Below are positions 17,208 to 25,916 of a stretch of DNA of 64,000 nt, piece after piece. A model generated the notes under the pieces. That model did no database searches, was not told the DNA's origin, and saw only the letters and a list, made by a program, of their open reading frames with translations. Origin of the DNA: Tamlana flava. Lineage in GTDB: Bacteria > Bacteroidota > Bacteroidia > Flavobacteriales > Flavobacteriaceae. The position numbers were made by a program, and so were the translations under genes. How positions within the stretch are numbered: position 1 is the stretch's first letter; every line of letters starts with the position of its first letter. Location: assembly GCF_041287255.1 (NCBI RefSeq), contig NZ_JBGGTX010000003.1, positions 248,001 through 312,000 of the forward strand, read 5' to 3'.

Positions 17208-17942
17208 ATGGAAGCTAAAAAGAACCCACAAACTGAAATAGGTAGAAATAGCAGCATCTATTTTGCTATTGGGCTAAACATCATGTTATTCCTTTCATGG
17301 CAAGCTTTAGAGTATAGAACCTACGAAGAGAGCGATGTAGAAATTGATATTTTAAACGTTGAAGCTGAGGAAGAGGAAGAGGAAATTCCTATATTAAACA
17401 TTAATATGCCCCCGCCACCACCACCACCGCCAGCAGTAATCCAACAAAATATACAAATTGTTGAAGATGTTGTTGACATTGAAGAAACTGTAATTGAAAG
17501 TACCGAAACAAACCAAGATGATGCCATTGAAGAACGCGTTGTAAGCGTAAGTGATGTTTACGTCGAAGATTATGAAGAGGACGTTGAAGTAGCCTTTGCG
17601 GTTATTGAAAGTGTACCTGTTTTCCCTGGTTGTGAGGGAAAATCGAGAGCAGAAACCAAGGAATGTTTCCAAAACAAAATTCAAAAGCATGTTATGGATA
17701 ATTTCGAATATCCGAAAACAGCTTTAGAGATGGGTATTCAAGGCAGGGTATCTGTTGTTTTTGTAATTGACACCAAAGGGCACACCATCAATGTGCGCTC
17801 CCGAGGTCCTGATAGACTTTTGGAGGAAGAGGCCGAACGCATTATTAACTTACTGCCCCAAATGAAACCGGGAATGCAAAGAGGTAGACCTGTAAAAGTA
17901 TCTTATGCTGTTCCTATTTACTTTAAGTTTAGACCGAGTTAA
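17208..17942 (+). CDS. Energy transducer TonB
   Basis: A 244-residue protein that would couple the proton motive force at the inner membrane to TonB-dependent outer-membrane receptors. One membrane segment lies at residues 15-34, followed by an acidic stretch, a run of eight prolines near residues 67-74, and the C-terminal TonB domain from about residue 150 (YPKTALEMGIQGRVSVVFVI, then MKPGMQRGRPVKVSYAVPI). Two Cys flank the start of that domain (PGCEGKSRAETKECF), as often in Bacteroidota versions. No ExbB or ExbD genes are next to it, so it probably shares them with other copies. Confidence 0.92.
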   Translation: MEAKKNPQTEIGRNSSIYFAIGLNIMLFLSWQALEYRTYEESDVEIDILNVEAEEEEEEIPILNINMPPPPPPPPAVIQQNIQIVEDVVDIEETVIESTETNQDDAIEERVVSVSDVYVEDYEEDVEVAFAVIESVPVFPGCEGKSRAETKECFQNKIQKHVMDNFEYPKTALEMGIQGRVSVVFVIDTKGHTINVRSRGPDRLLEEEAERIINLLPQMKPGMQRGRPVKVSYAVPIYFKFRPS

Positions 17943-17990
17943 ATAGGTATCATGTTGGTTTTTAATCTAATGCTAGTAGTGGTAATTTGA

Positions 17991-18983
17991 CTATTTTTTC
18001 ACCAATTTGCGCATGGCCACCCATTGTTTGAGCATATCCCGTGAATCTTGCGCGGGGTACCCCAAAACGGTTTGACCTGGGCCAACATCATTGATAACAC
18101 CTGAACCACCACCTATTGTAGCACCTGAACCAATGGTCGTGTGATCTTTTATAACTGCCCCTCCTCCAACAATTACTCCGTCTCCTAAGGTAACAGAGCC
18201 AGCAAGCCCACTTTGCCCTGCCATTATGCAAGAACGTCCTAATATACAGTTATGTGCTATTTGCACCAGATTATCTATTTTACAGCCATCGCCAATAATC
18301 GTCGAACTAAACTTTGCCCTATCAACGCAAGAATTGGCTCCTATTTCAACATAATGCCCAATAACAACGTTTCCTATTTGTGGAATTTTAACCATGCCCC
18401 TTCCATCATCACTGGGGCGATATCCAAAACCATCTGCACCAATACTCACATTGGTATGAAAAATACAATGACTGCCAATATCACTACGTTCGCGAATAAC
18501 AGTTCCAGACCATACAACCGTATTATCACCAATTGTAGTGTGATCAAAAATGCTGACATTAGGGTATAGAACAACGCCATTACCCAAAACAACATTTTTT
18601 CCCACGTAACAATTTGCTCCAATTTTACAGCCATCTCCCATTTTGGCAGTTTCGTGAATCACCGCCGTGGCGTGGATTTCAGTTTCAAATTCAGGAGCTG
18701 GAGGATTAAACAGTTCCAAGATTTTAGCCATGGCCAAGTCGGCATTTTTTAATTTAATAATAGCTCTATTCTCACCAGGCTCTACCGACAAGGTATCATT
18801 TACCAAAGCAGCACATGCTTGAGAAGTTTCCCAATATTTAATGTATTTTGTACTGCCTATAAAGGTTATATGGTTGTTTTTGGCATTTTGTAATTGTTCA
18901 GGACCTTCAATTTGTTGTGTGGTGTTGCCAACTAATTCACCTTTTAAAAGATCATTAATTTCTTGAATGGAGTAGGATGCCAT
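17991..18983 (-). CDS. lpxD: UDP-3-O-acylglucosamine N-acyltransferase
   Basis: LpxD adds the second acyl chain to UDP-3-O-acyl-glucosamine in lipid A synthesis. The 330-residue protein has the N-terminal uridine-binding domain (about 1-100), then a left-handed beta-helix of hexapeptide repeats such as IGANCY, IGDNTV and IGANSC. The catalytic His244 is in QIAHNCILG. The C-terminal helix LKQWVAMRKL closes the trimer. No other lipid A gene is adjacent, so this may be a solitary or second copy. Confidence 0.92.
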   Translation of the reverse strand: MASYSIQEINDLLKGELVGNTTQQIEGPEQLQNAKNNHITFIGSTKYIKYWETSQACAALVNDTLSVEPGENRAIIKLKNADLAMAKILELFNPPAPEFETEIHATAVIHETAKMGDGCKIGANCYVGKNVVLGNGVVLYPNVSIFDHTTIGDNTVVWSGTVIRERSDIGSHCIFHTNVSIGADGFGYRPSDDGRGMVKIPQIGNVVIGHYVEIGANSCVDRAKFSSTIIGDGCKIDNLVQIAHNCILGRSCIMAGQSGLAGSVTLGDGVIVGGGAVIKDHTTIGSGATIGGGSGVINDVGPGQTVLGYPAQDSRDMLKQWVAMRKLVKK

Positions 18984-19044
18984 GTAGTTTATTTAAGTTA
19001 GAAGTGTTTGTAAAACTACTGGAAAAAAATAGAAAAACAGGTTT

Positions 19045-20217
19045 TTAATCCTCAATTCTGTTTTCATCAAAAGCAGAAGGCAACAATTTGGGAATAAATT
19101 TAATCACCAAAGGCAACAATATTGCACCACCAGGCAACAAAAAAATGGCCAAACTCGGTATGGATTTAAAAATATCCAATAGCTGTTCTTGCACCTTTTT
19201 TTGCTCCTCGGAAGTTAAATCCCGAACTGTAGATTGGGTCAACAAAACCATGAGTTCTTTACTGTCCTTTAACTCTTGATACAAACGTTTGCTATTTCTT
19301 GTAATCAATTTATGCACCATTTTGCTGGAGTTATTATAAAAACTCTGCACCACGTTTTTAGAGCTTAAAAGCGCAATATTGTTTTTATGCGTGGTATAAA
19401 AATGGTTGACCGTTTTAATGGATTGAAGAACTCTAGAAATATCAAGTTTTAAATCCCTACCCAATTTTTCCAAGAACTGTTCTTCTTTAACATCAATCAT
19501 TTGATCGCTCCAAGTAGCCATGCAGGATATGTCTAAAACATAGTATTTTTCTTGTGGCGCTTTTATATGTTTTAATGCCTTGTTATAAGAAAGTTGCGCG
19601 TTGTCTTGATAACGGAGCGAAGACTCAAACAATCTGATTAAACTGTAGTCATATTGATTTTTCTCGGCTTTTGAATTGAGCACATCCAAAGAAATTGCCA
19701 CTATAGACGCCTCAAGATTCTTGATATATTTAACATCTATGCTTTCTTTCTTCAAGTACTCCATGTAGGCCAAAACATCAATATACAAAAGGGCATTGAT
19801 GATAAAATAGTTGAAGTTTTTGGTCAGTACATTAGCATCTATTTGAACACGCTTGTGAATAATCTTCTCTAACTGCTCGTTAGATTTCTTTCCTCCCAAA
19901 AGCCCATCAAAAAAAGAGGTTTTAATTTCATTAATGGCCGTGTAGAAGTTTATAATACTGGCTACAAATGGTGTTTCACAATTAGAATGGGAATGAGCGT
20001 AGAGAAATGAAAGGCACAAATTTGTTTTACAGAGTTCCTCTTCAGTGAGGTCTTTTTTTGGAAACACCTGGGCAACCACGTCCAAATTACTGCCATAAAT
20101 AAATCCGCAAGACCTTAAGGAATCATAAAACTCTTCTTCTCCATACTTTAAAAAGCGGTTGTTTTTTTCAACCTCCTTTACCAGTTTTTTTATCCAACCT
20201 GCCGAAGATGGGTTCAT
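19045..20217 (-). CDS. LETM1-related protein
   Basis: A 390-residue protein with a soluble helical N-terminal part and, near the C-terminus, the segment FLLPGGAILLPLVIKFIPKLLPSAF, which is the hallmark of LETM1-like proteins. Bacterial relatives in flavobacteria are usually named LETM1-related biofilm-associated proteins. No signal peptide is present. The gene stands alone. A role in ion transport or membrane organisation is known for mitochondrial LETM1 and is only an analogy here. Confidence 0.75.
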   Translation of the reverse strand: MNPSSAGWIKKLVKEVEKNNRFLKYGEEEFYDSLRSCGFIYGSNLDVVAQVFPKKDLTEEELCKTNLCLSFLYAHSHSNCETPFVASIINFYTAINEIKTSFFDGLLGGKKSNEQLEKIIHKRVQIDANVLTKNFNYFIINALLYIDVLAYMEYLKKESIDVKYIKNLEASIVAISLDVLNSKAEKNQYDYSLIRLFESSLRYQDNAQLSYNKALKHIKAPQEKYYVLDISCMATWSDQMIDVKEEQFLEKLGRDLKLDISRVLQSIKTVNHFYTTHKNNIALLSSKNVVQSFYNNSSKMVHKLITRNSKRLYQELKDSKELMVLLTQSTVRDLTSEEQKKVQEQLLDIFKSIPSLAIFLLPGGAILLPLVIKFIPKLLPSAFDENRIED

Positions 20218-20350
20218 GGTTTATTTGCTGATTTATTGAGGGGTAAATTTAATGTTTTAAGCATTTAACATGCAAATTTTGTTATCAAAACCCTTTACTT
20301 AAGCAATAATTTGAAAGTTGGCATTTATCCATCTACCCGTGAATAATGTT

Positions 20351-21598
20351 TTAAGGGTAAAGTAGGTACTTTTGGCGTGTTTTTTTAAATTGACTTAAAC
20401 CCTCTGTCCAAGTGGCTTTAATTCGTTCTTCAGTTAAACCTTGCTCAATTTGTTGTTGCAGTTTTTCTGTGCCAGCCAATTTCACGAAGAAGTTATTGAA
20501 AAATTCAGATTTCTTATCGGTATTATTGTAAGCTTCAATTAACCACTCCAAGTTCAATGCACTTAAATTTTTGGATTGGGTTAAATCCTTTCCATAACAT
20601 ACTTTACCTTCATGCTTGGGGTATTTGGCTCCTTCATTGGGTTTTGGTGTAAACTCAGAATTAAATTGGTCAGGATTTAAAAAGGGACTTCCAAAAATTT
20701 GAAACTGCTTATTTGTGCCACGTCCAGCACTAACATTAGTCCCCTCAAAAAAACACAAACTAGGATAAAGATTAATGGCTTTATCATTTGGCAAATTGGG
20801 GCTTGGCTTAATAGGCAAGCTATAACTTGAATTATGACTGTAATTTTCAACAGGAATAACAGTAAGATTGCACTGCACTCCATTGGCCAGCCATTTTTCC
20901 CCATTTAACATTTGGGCATATTCACCAATGGTCATGCCATGCACTACTGGAACAGGATGCATGCCAACAAAGCTTTTGTGTTCCAATTCCAAAACAGAGC
21001 CATCAACGTAATGTCCATTAGGATTTGGCCTATCCAAAACCAAAAGCGGAATGTTGTTTTCGGCACAGGCTTCCATAACATAGTGGAGCGTAGAAATATA
21101 GGTATAAAAACGAGCCCCCACATCTTGGATATCAAAAACTATAATATCCAAATCCTGCAATTGCCCATTTGAAGGTTTTTTGTTGTTTCCGTAAAGCGAA
21201 ATGATAGGTAATTGAGTTTTGGTGTCTATACCGTCTTTTACCTTTTCCCCCGCATCTGCCGTTCCTCTAAAACCGTGTTCTGGAGCAAATACCCTAACCA
21301 TATTCACTTTCAATGACAGCAACGAATCTACCAAATGCGTACAAGTTCCATCATTAAAAATCACCGAAGTTTGATTCGCCACCACCCCAACTCGTTTTCC
21401 TTTCAAAATTGGCAAATACTTTTCAATTTGATTGGCACCCACAACAATGTTTGTGTCACCCTGAACTTGTTTCAGGGTCTCATCAAGATGGTTTGAATTT
21501 TCTTTTGAAGCCAGTCCTTCCGTCCTCCTCACGTTTCCGCAAGAAATCATTATCAAAACAAATAATAAAACTGTATTTTTGAACACAATAAACTTCAT
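20351..21598 (-). CDS. namZ: Exo-beta-N-acetylmuramidase NamZ family (DUF1343) lipoprotein
   Basis: A 415-residue predicted lipoprotein (lipobox MISC, Cys20) of the DUF1343 family, whose studied member NamZ removes terminal MurNAc from peptidoglycan fragments. Family blocks include GKRVGVVANQTSV, FAPEHGFRGTADAGEKV, FDIQDVGARFYTYISTLHYVMEA (shortened here to FDIQDVGARFYTYIS), DRPNPNG and FEGTNVSAGRGT. Residues 39-48 read DETLKQVQGD, which is a translated copy of a hairpin repeat, placed in the linker between the lipid anchor and the enzyme domain. The start is only 7 bp from the divergent permease start. Confidence 0.88.
   Translation of the reverse strand: MKFIVFKNTVLLFVLIMISCGNVRRTEGLASKENSNHLDETLKQVQGDTNIVVGANQIEKYLPILKGKRVGVVANQTSVIFNDGTCTHLVDSLLSLKVNMVRVFAPEHGFRGTADAGEKVKDGIDTKTQLPIISLYGNNKKPSNGQLQDLDIIVFDIQDVGARFYTYISTLHYVMEACAENNIPLLVLDRPNPNGHYVDGSVLELEHKSFVGMHPVPVVHGMTIGEYAQMLNGEKWLANGVQCNLTVIPVENYSHNSSYSLPIKPSPNLPNDKAINLYPSLCFFEGTNVSAGRGTNKQFQIFGSPFLNPDQFNSEFTPKPNEGAKYPKHEGKVCYGKDLTQSKNLSALNLEWLIEAYNNTDKKSEFFNNFFVKLAGTEKLQQQIEQGLTEERIKATWTEGLSQFKKTRQKYLLYP
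21455..21484 (-). repeat. REP-like hairpin repeat inside namZ
   Basis: ACCCTGAA (21458-21465), loop CTTGT, TTCAGGGT (21471-21478) form an 8-bp hairpin inside the coding frame of namZ. The 27-bp core has a second copy at 33230-33256 with compensated changes in the stem. Confidence 0.8.
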
Positions 21599-21605
21599 TT
21601 AAAGA

Positions 21606-22841
21606 TTGAATTACGAGTTTTTTATAGCCAAACGCATTATTGGCAGTAAAGCGTATAAAAGTAGCATATCGGCACCAATAATAAAAATTGGTATTGTTGC
21701 TATTGCAATAGGCATTGTGGTGATGATGATAGCCATAGCAACGGGCATTGGTCTGCAACAAAAAATTCGTGATAAGGTGGTGGCTTTCAACGGACATATT
21801 ACCATTTCAAATTACGATAGCAACAACTCGCAGGAAAGTCTTGTGCCCATTTCCAAAAACCAAGAGTTTTTCCCCGAATTTAAATCGGTTGTGGGTATTG
21901 ACCATATTCAAGGAGTGATATCAAAATTTGGCGTAATACGCACCAAAACCGATTTTGAAGGCGTGTATTTAAAAGGTGTTGGGTCAGATTATAATTGGAA
22001 GTATTTTAAGGAATTTTTAATTGATGGAAGACTCCCAGATTTCACTGGAAAAAGAAACGAAGATGTGCTTATTTCAGAATATCTGGCCAACAGGTTAAAG
22101 TTTAAGGTGGGCGATAGCTTTCAAATGGTATTTGCAAAAGACGACCCCGAAAAACTCCCCAATATTATAACCTACAACGTAGTGGGCATTTACAGTTCTG
22201 GCTTTCAAGATTTGGATGCCCAATATATCATTGGTGATATTAGACATTTGCAACGCATAAACCGATGGGAAAACGACCAAATAGGAAATTTTGAGGTGTT
22301 TATAAATGACTACAGCGAACTGGAACAAAAAGGACGCGAAATTTACCAAAACACCCCATCAACATTCAACACACAAACCGTAACCGATAAATACTATTCC
22401 ATTTTTGAATGGATAAAAATTTTCGATAAAAATATTTTTGGCATTATTGGTATCATGATATTGGTGGCTGGCATCAACATGATTACAGCACTCTTGGTTT
22501 TAATACTGGAGCGCACCCAAATGATTGGTATTTTAAAAGCCATGGGCAGCAGTAACTGGAGTATCCGAAAACTCTTTCTTTACAATGCGTCCTACCTTAT
22601 TTTACTCGGTTTGTTTTGGGGAAATTTAATAGGCCTAGGTCTTCTGTTTGCACAAAAATATTTTAAACTTTTCCCGCTCGACCCCAGTGTTTATTATGTT
22701 ACCGAAGCCCCAGTTTACATCAATTTAGGCTATGTTTTAGCCCTAAATATTGGCACACTCGTTTTATGCCTGCTCATGCTTTTAATCCCCTCTTACATCA
22801 TCACCAAAATATCGCCTGTTAAAGCCATTAGGTTTCAATAA
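21606..22841 (+). CDS. ABC transporter permease, LolC/E-FtsX type
   Basis: A 411-residue inner-membrane protein of the lipoprotein-releasing or MacB-like permease class. One helix near the N-terminus (residues about 22-48), a large periplasmic domain (about 50-270) and three C-terminal helices with the FtsX motif ILKAMGSSNWSIRKLFLYNA. No ATG fits the conserved N-terminus MNYEFFIAKRI, so the TTG at 21606 is used. A -7 box TATTTTTG at 21574-21581 lies within the first codons of namZ on the other strand. No ATPase gene is adjacent; it probably pairs with one elsewhere. Confidence 0.88.
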   Translation: MNYEFFIAKRIIGSKAYKSSISAPIIKIGIVAIAIGIVVMMIAIATGIGLQQKIRDKVVAFNGHITISNYDSNNSQESLVPISKNQEFFPEFKSVVGIDHIQGVISKFGVIRTKTDFEGVYLKGVGSDYNWKYFKEFLIDGRLPDFTGKRNEDVLISEYLANRLKFKVGDSFQMVFAKDDPEKLPNIITYNVVGIYSSGFQDLDAQYIIGDIRHLQRINRWENDQIGNFEVFINDYSELEQKGREIYQNTPSTFNTQTVTDKYYSIFEWIKIFDKNIFGIIGIMILVAGINMITALLVLILERTQMIGILKAMGSSNWSIRKLFLYNASYLILLGLFWGNLIGLGLLFAQKYFKLFPLDPSVYYVTEAPVYINLGYVLALNIGTLVLCLLMLLIPSYIITKISPVKAIRFQ

Positions 22842-22856
22842 TTAATACCTTTTTTT

Positions 22857-22965
22857 GCGTTACCGCACCCTTCGACTCCGCTCAGGGCAAGCGGTCGGGC
22901 TTTACGTTTATATTTTTGGCTCGATGCAAACCTCGCCAAAAGCTAACCACTTCAATCCCTAACGC
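22857..22965 (-). repeat. Multi-helix repeat element, copy 1 (minus orientation)
   Basis: Read on the minus strand the element begins GCGTTAGGGATTGAAGTGG and ends GGTAACGC. The ends pair (GCGTTA/TAACGC). Inside are one hairpin TTTTGGC/GCCAAAA and a second stem CCGC..CCCT/AGGG..GCGG, which encloses the sequence CTGAGCGGAGTCGAAGG. The conserved AACGTAAAGCCCGAC lies between the two stems. A second copy is at 43728-43817. The first 14 bases overlap the end of the pseudouridine synthase gene. Confidence 0.65.
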
Positions 22966-23548
22966 GCAAATCAGCCAACTCAATAACATCACCTGCCAAC
23001 ATATATTCTATTTTGTAAGAGCCAATTCTAACACGTACCAAGCGTAAGGTTGAAAACCCAACTGCCGAGGTCATTTTTCTAACTTGCCTAAACTTGCCTT
23101 CGGTTAACGTTATCGATACCCAACTTGTTGGCCCGTGCCTATCGTCACGTATTTTTTGTGTTGCATTGGGTAAATCAGGAATATATCCAAGCTTAAAAAC
23201 GGCGCATGGCTTAGTCATGTATTTTCGACCTGCAAAACCAATTTCAACACCAGTTTTCAAGCTGTTTATGGCTTCATCTGTGATATCGCCATCAACTTGG
23301 GCATAATATTCCTTTTTAACTTTTTGGCTATTTATAAGGTTGCTTGTTTTACCGTTTGTTGTGAGCAATAACAAACCTTCTGATTTTTCATCCAACCTGC
23401 CAACGGGCATAATACCTTCTGGGAAATCATGCAGTTCGCCTAAAAACCTTTTGTTCTTTTGTTGTTTAGAGTTGCTATAAAACTGACTTAGATAGCCGTA
23501 GGGTTTGTAGATTAAAAAATGCCTGTGATTTTCTTTAAACACGTCCAT
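22952..23548 (-). CDS. rRNA pseudouridine synthase, RsuA/RluE family
   Basis: A 198-residue enzyme without an S4 domain, closest in layout to RluE, which modifies 23S rRNA. The catalytic Asp is in GRLDEKSEGLLLLTTNG, preceded by HFLIYKPYGYLSQF, and the C-terminal part has KPCAVFKLG and LTEGKFRQVRKMTSAVGF. The start overlaps the end of topB by 14 bp. The last codons (Arg-Val-Arg-Asp-stop) lie within a repeat element, so the gene's stop codon is supplied by the repeat. Confidence 0.9.
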   Translation of the reverse strand: MDVFKENHRHFLIYKPYGYLSQFYSNSKQQKNKRFLGELHDFPEGIMPVGRLDEKSEGLLLLTTNGKTSNLINSQKVKKEYYAQVDGDITDEAINSLKTGVEIGFAGRKYMTKPCAVFKLGYIPDLPNATQKIRDDRHGPTSWVSITLTEGKFRQVRKMTSAVGFSTLRLVRVRIGSYKIEYMLAGDVIELADLRVRD

Positions 23549-25826
23549 TCAAAATTTGATATACAAGTTCCTTTGTTGGTTTTTGACCATTGATTTTGGC
23601 TTTTACAACCTCGAAAGTCATTTTAAAATCACAACCCGATTTGTATTCGCTACAGCCATAAGCCGTTTTACCCTTCAAAATGGTTCCTTTGTTACATTTT
23701 GGGCACTTTGGTTCGTCCGGTAAAACTTTTTTCGACGACTTCTTAGGCTCTAATTTTAGTTTAAAATCATCATCAAAACGGACAAACCCTTCAACGATCT
23801 CGCTTTCAATTTTAAAACCTTTTAAGTTTACCGTACTTCCTTTTTTAAGCAAGCGTATAAACTGTTTTTCCGATATTCTTTTCCCACTAAAATTAAAAGG
23901 CATTACAAAATCGCAACCTGATTTAAACGTACTGCAACCATAAGCCGCTTTTCCTTTTAAAATATGCCCTTGCCGACATTTTGGGCACTTTTCGGCACTT
24001 ATGCCCGCCTTTTCTTTGGCTTTAGCTTTGGCCTCTCTATGCTTAATCACATTGGCTTGCGATATGTTGGCGCGCGTTGCTTCGCTTCGCACTTCGTAAA
24101 CCAAGGCATCTACCATGTGCTTCATGTTTTTTATAAAAGCTGCTGCACTAAATTCGCCTTTTTCAATGTCTTTGAGTTGCTTTTCCCAAGAGCCTGTTAG
24201 TTGTGCCGATTTCAATAATTCATTTTGGATGGTATCAATAAGCTGAATCCCCGTAACGGTCGGCAAAACCTGTTTTTTATTACGTTTTATGTATTTGCGT
24301 TTAAAAAGTGTTTCAATAATATTGGCCCGGGTTGACGGTCGCCCAATACCATTTTCTTTCATTAAATCACGCAATTCTTCATCGTCCACCTGCTTTCCTG
24401 CAGTTTCCATGGCACGCAACAAAGAGGCTTCGGTAAATTGATTTGGTGGTTTGGTTTCCTTTTCTAAAAACGAAGGTTCGTGTGGTCCTTTTTCTCCCTT
24501 TTCAAAGGTTGGCAAAATATCCGATTCTTTTTCTTTGGTATTAGGCTCTTCAAAAACTATGCGCCAGCCTCTTTTCAAAATTTCTTTCCCATTGGTTTTA
24601 AAAGGCACTTTAGCAGCATGCCCTAAAACGGTGGTATTTGAAACCGTACAATTGTCAAAAAAAACCGCAATAAAATGTTTTACAATAATATCATATACCT
24701 GTTGCTGCGCCAGATTCAATTGAGTTTGCATACCCGTTGGAATAATGGCGTGGTGATCGGTTACCTTTTTATCATTAAAGACCCTTGACGATTTCTTTAT
24801 TATCTTTCCAAGAAGTGGCTGGGTTAGTGTTGCATAATTAGTTAATTTTTGAAGAATTCCAAAAACTTTAGGGTAAATATCGCTAGGTAAAAATGTGGTA
24901 TCAACTCTTGGATAGGTTACTACTTTTCGCTCATAAAGCGTCTGAACAATTTTCAAGGTTTCTTCTGCCGAAAACCCAAATTTGGTGTTACAATACACCT
25001 GCAAGCCTGTTAAATCGAATAACTTGGGCGCATATTCCGTTCCTTCTTTTTTGGTGATAGACTCAATTTCAAAATCGCTTTCCTTTACTTTTTCGGCTAA
25101 AGCTTCACCTTCTTCCTTCTTTAAAAAACGCCCCTCCTCATAACTAAAAAGGGTATCGCGATAGGTGGTCTGCAGTTCCCAATAGGGCTGTGGTTTAAAA
25201 TTTTCAATTTCCTTAAACCGATTGACCACCATGGCCAAAGTGGGCGTTTGAACCCTTCCAATAGACAAAACCTGTTTGTAACCGCCATGTTTTAAGGTAT
25301 ATAGTCTGGTGGCGTTCATACCCAATAACCAGTCGCCGATGGCCCTCGAAAATCCAGCGTAATATAAATTGTCGTAATTAGTGGCAGGTTTTAGGTTTTC
25401 AAAACCTTCTTTTATCGCCTCAGTAGTCAATGATGAAATCCATAACCGCTTAACCTCACCTTTGTACTTGGCTTCGTTCATCACCCAACGTTGAATGAGC
25501 TCTCCTTCTTGACCGGCATCACCACAATTTATAACCACTTCGGCTTTTTCAAACAAGCTTTTTACAATTTTGAACTGTTTTTGAATACCCGAATTCTGCA
25601 CCACTTTAGTTTCAAACTTTTCAGGTAACATGGGGAGATTGTTCAAATCCCAACTTTTCCAATAAGGTTTGTAATCGTTGGGTTCTTTTAAGGTGCATAA
25701 ATGCCCAAAGGTATAGGTTACCGCATAGCCATTACCTTCAAAATAGCCATCACGTTTGGTGTTCGCCCCTAAAACAGAAGCAATCTCACGAGCAACACTT
25801 GGTTTTTCAGCTATACAGACTTTCAC
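23535..25826 (-). CDS. topB: DNA topoisomerase III (type IA)
   Basis: The enzyme decatenates and relaxes DNA through a single-strand break. The 763-residue protein has an N-terminal Toprim domain (Glu7 in IAEKPS; CGDAGQEGEL with Asp103), the active-site Tyr305 in VVTYPRVDT, and the conserved RPSTRANIIETLFKR. The C-terminus carries two zinc-ribbon repeats (CPKCRQGHILKGKAAYGCS and CPKCNKGTILKGKTAYGCS) separated by a linker of about 75 residues. It is first in a two-gene unit with the pseudouridine synthase. Confidence 0.94.
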   Translation of the reverse strand: MKVCIAEKPSVAREIASVLGANTKRDGYFEGNGYAVTYTFGHLCTLKEPNDYKPYWKSWDLNNLPMLPEKFETKVVQNSGIQKQFKIVKSLFEKAEVVINCGDAGQEGELIQRWVMNEAKYKGEVKRLWISSLTTEAIKEGFENLKPATNYDNLYYAGFSRAIGDWLLGMNATRLYTLKHGGYKQVLSIGRVQTPTLAMVVNRFKEIENFKPQPYWELQTTYRDTLFSYEEGRFLKKEEGEALAEKVKESDFEIESITKKEGTEYAPKLFDLTGLQVYCNTKFGFSAEETLKIVQTLYERKVVTYPRVDTTFLPSDIYPKVFGILQKLTNYATLTQPLLGKIIKKSSRVFNDKKVTDHHAIIPTGMQTQLNLAQQQVYDIIVKHFIAVFFDNCTVSNTTVLGHAAKVPFKTNGKEILKRGWRIVFEEPNTKEKESDILPTFEKGEKGPHEPSFLEKETKPPNQFTEASLLRAMETAGKQVDDEELRDLMKENGIGRPSTRANIIETLFKRKYIKRNKKQVLPTVTGIQLIDTIQNELLKSAQLTGSWEKQLKDIEKGEFSAAAFIKNMKHMVDALVYEVRSEATRANISQANVIKHREAKAKAKEKAGISAEKCPKCRQGHILKGKAAYGCSTFKSGCDFVMPFNFSGKRISEKQFIRLLKKGSTVNLKGFKIESEIVEGFVRFDDDFKLKLEPKKSSKKVLPDEPKCPKCNKGTILKGKTAYGCSEYKSGCDFKMTFEVVKAKINGQKPTKELVYQILNGRV

Positions 25827-25916
25827 TTAAAAGTTTTAAAAAAGTCCTGCAAAATAGAAATTTTGATGTGTTTTTTGAAGTGAAGTTTTTATGAGTTATT
25901 AACCAGCTTGTGTAAA

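Noticed and set aside
17321..17690. Antisense frames over the TonB proline run
   Set aside because: Poly-Gly or poly-Trp translations of the Pro-rich DNA; no gene signals.
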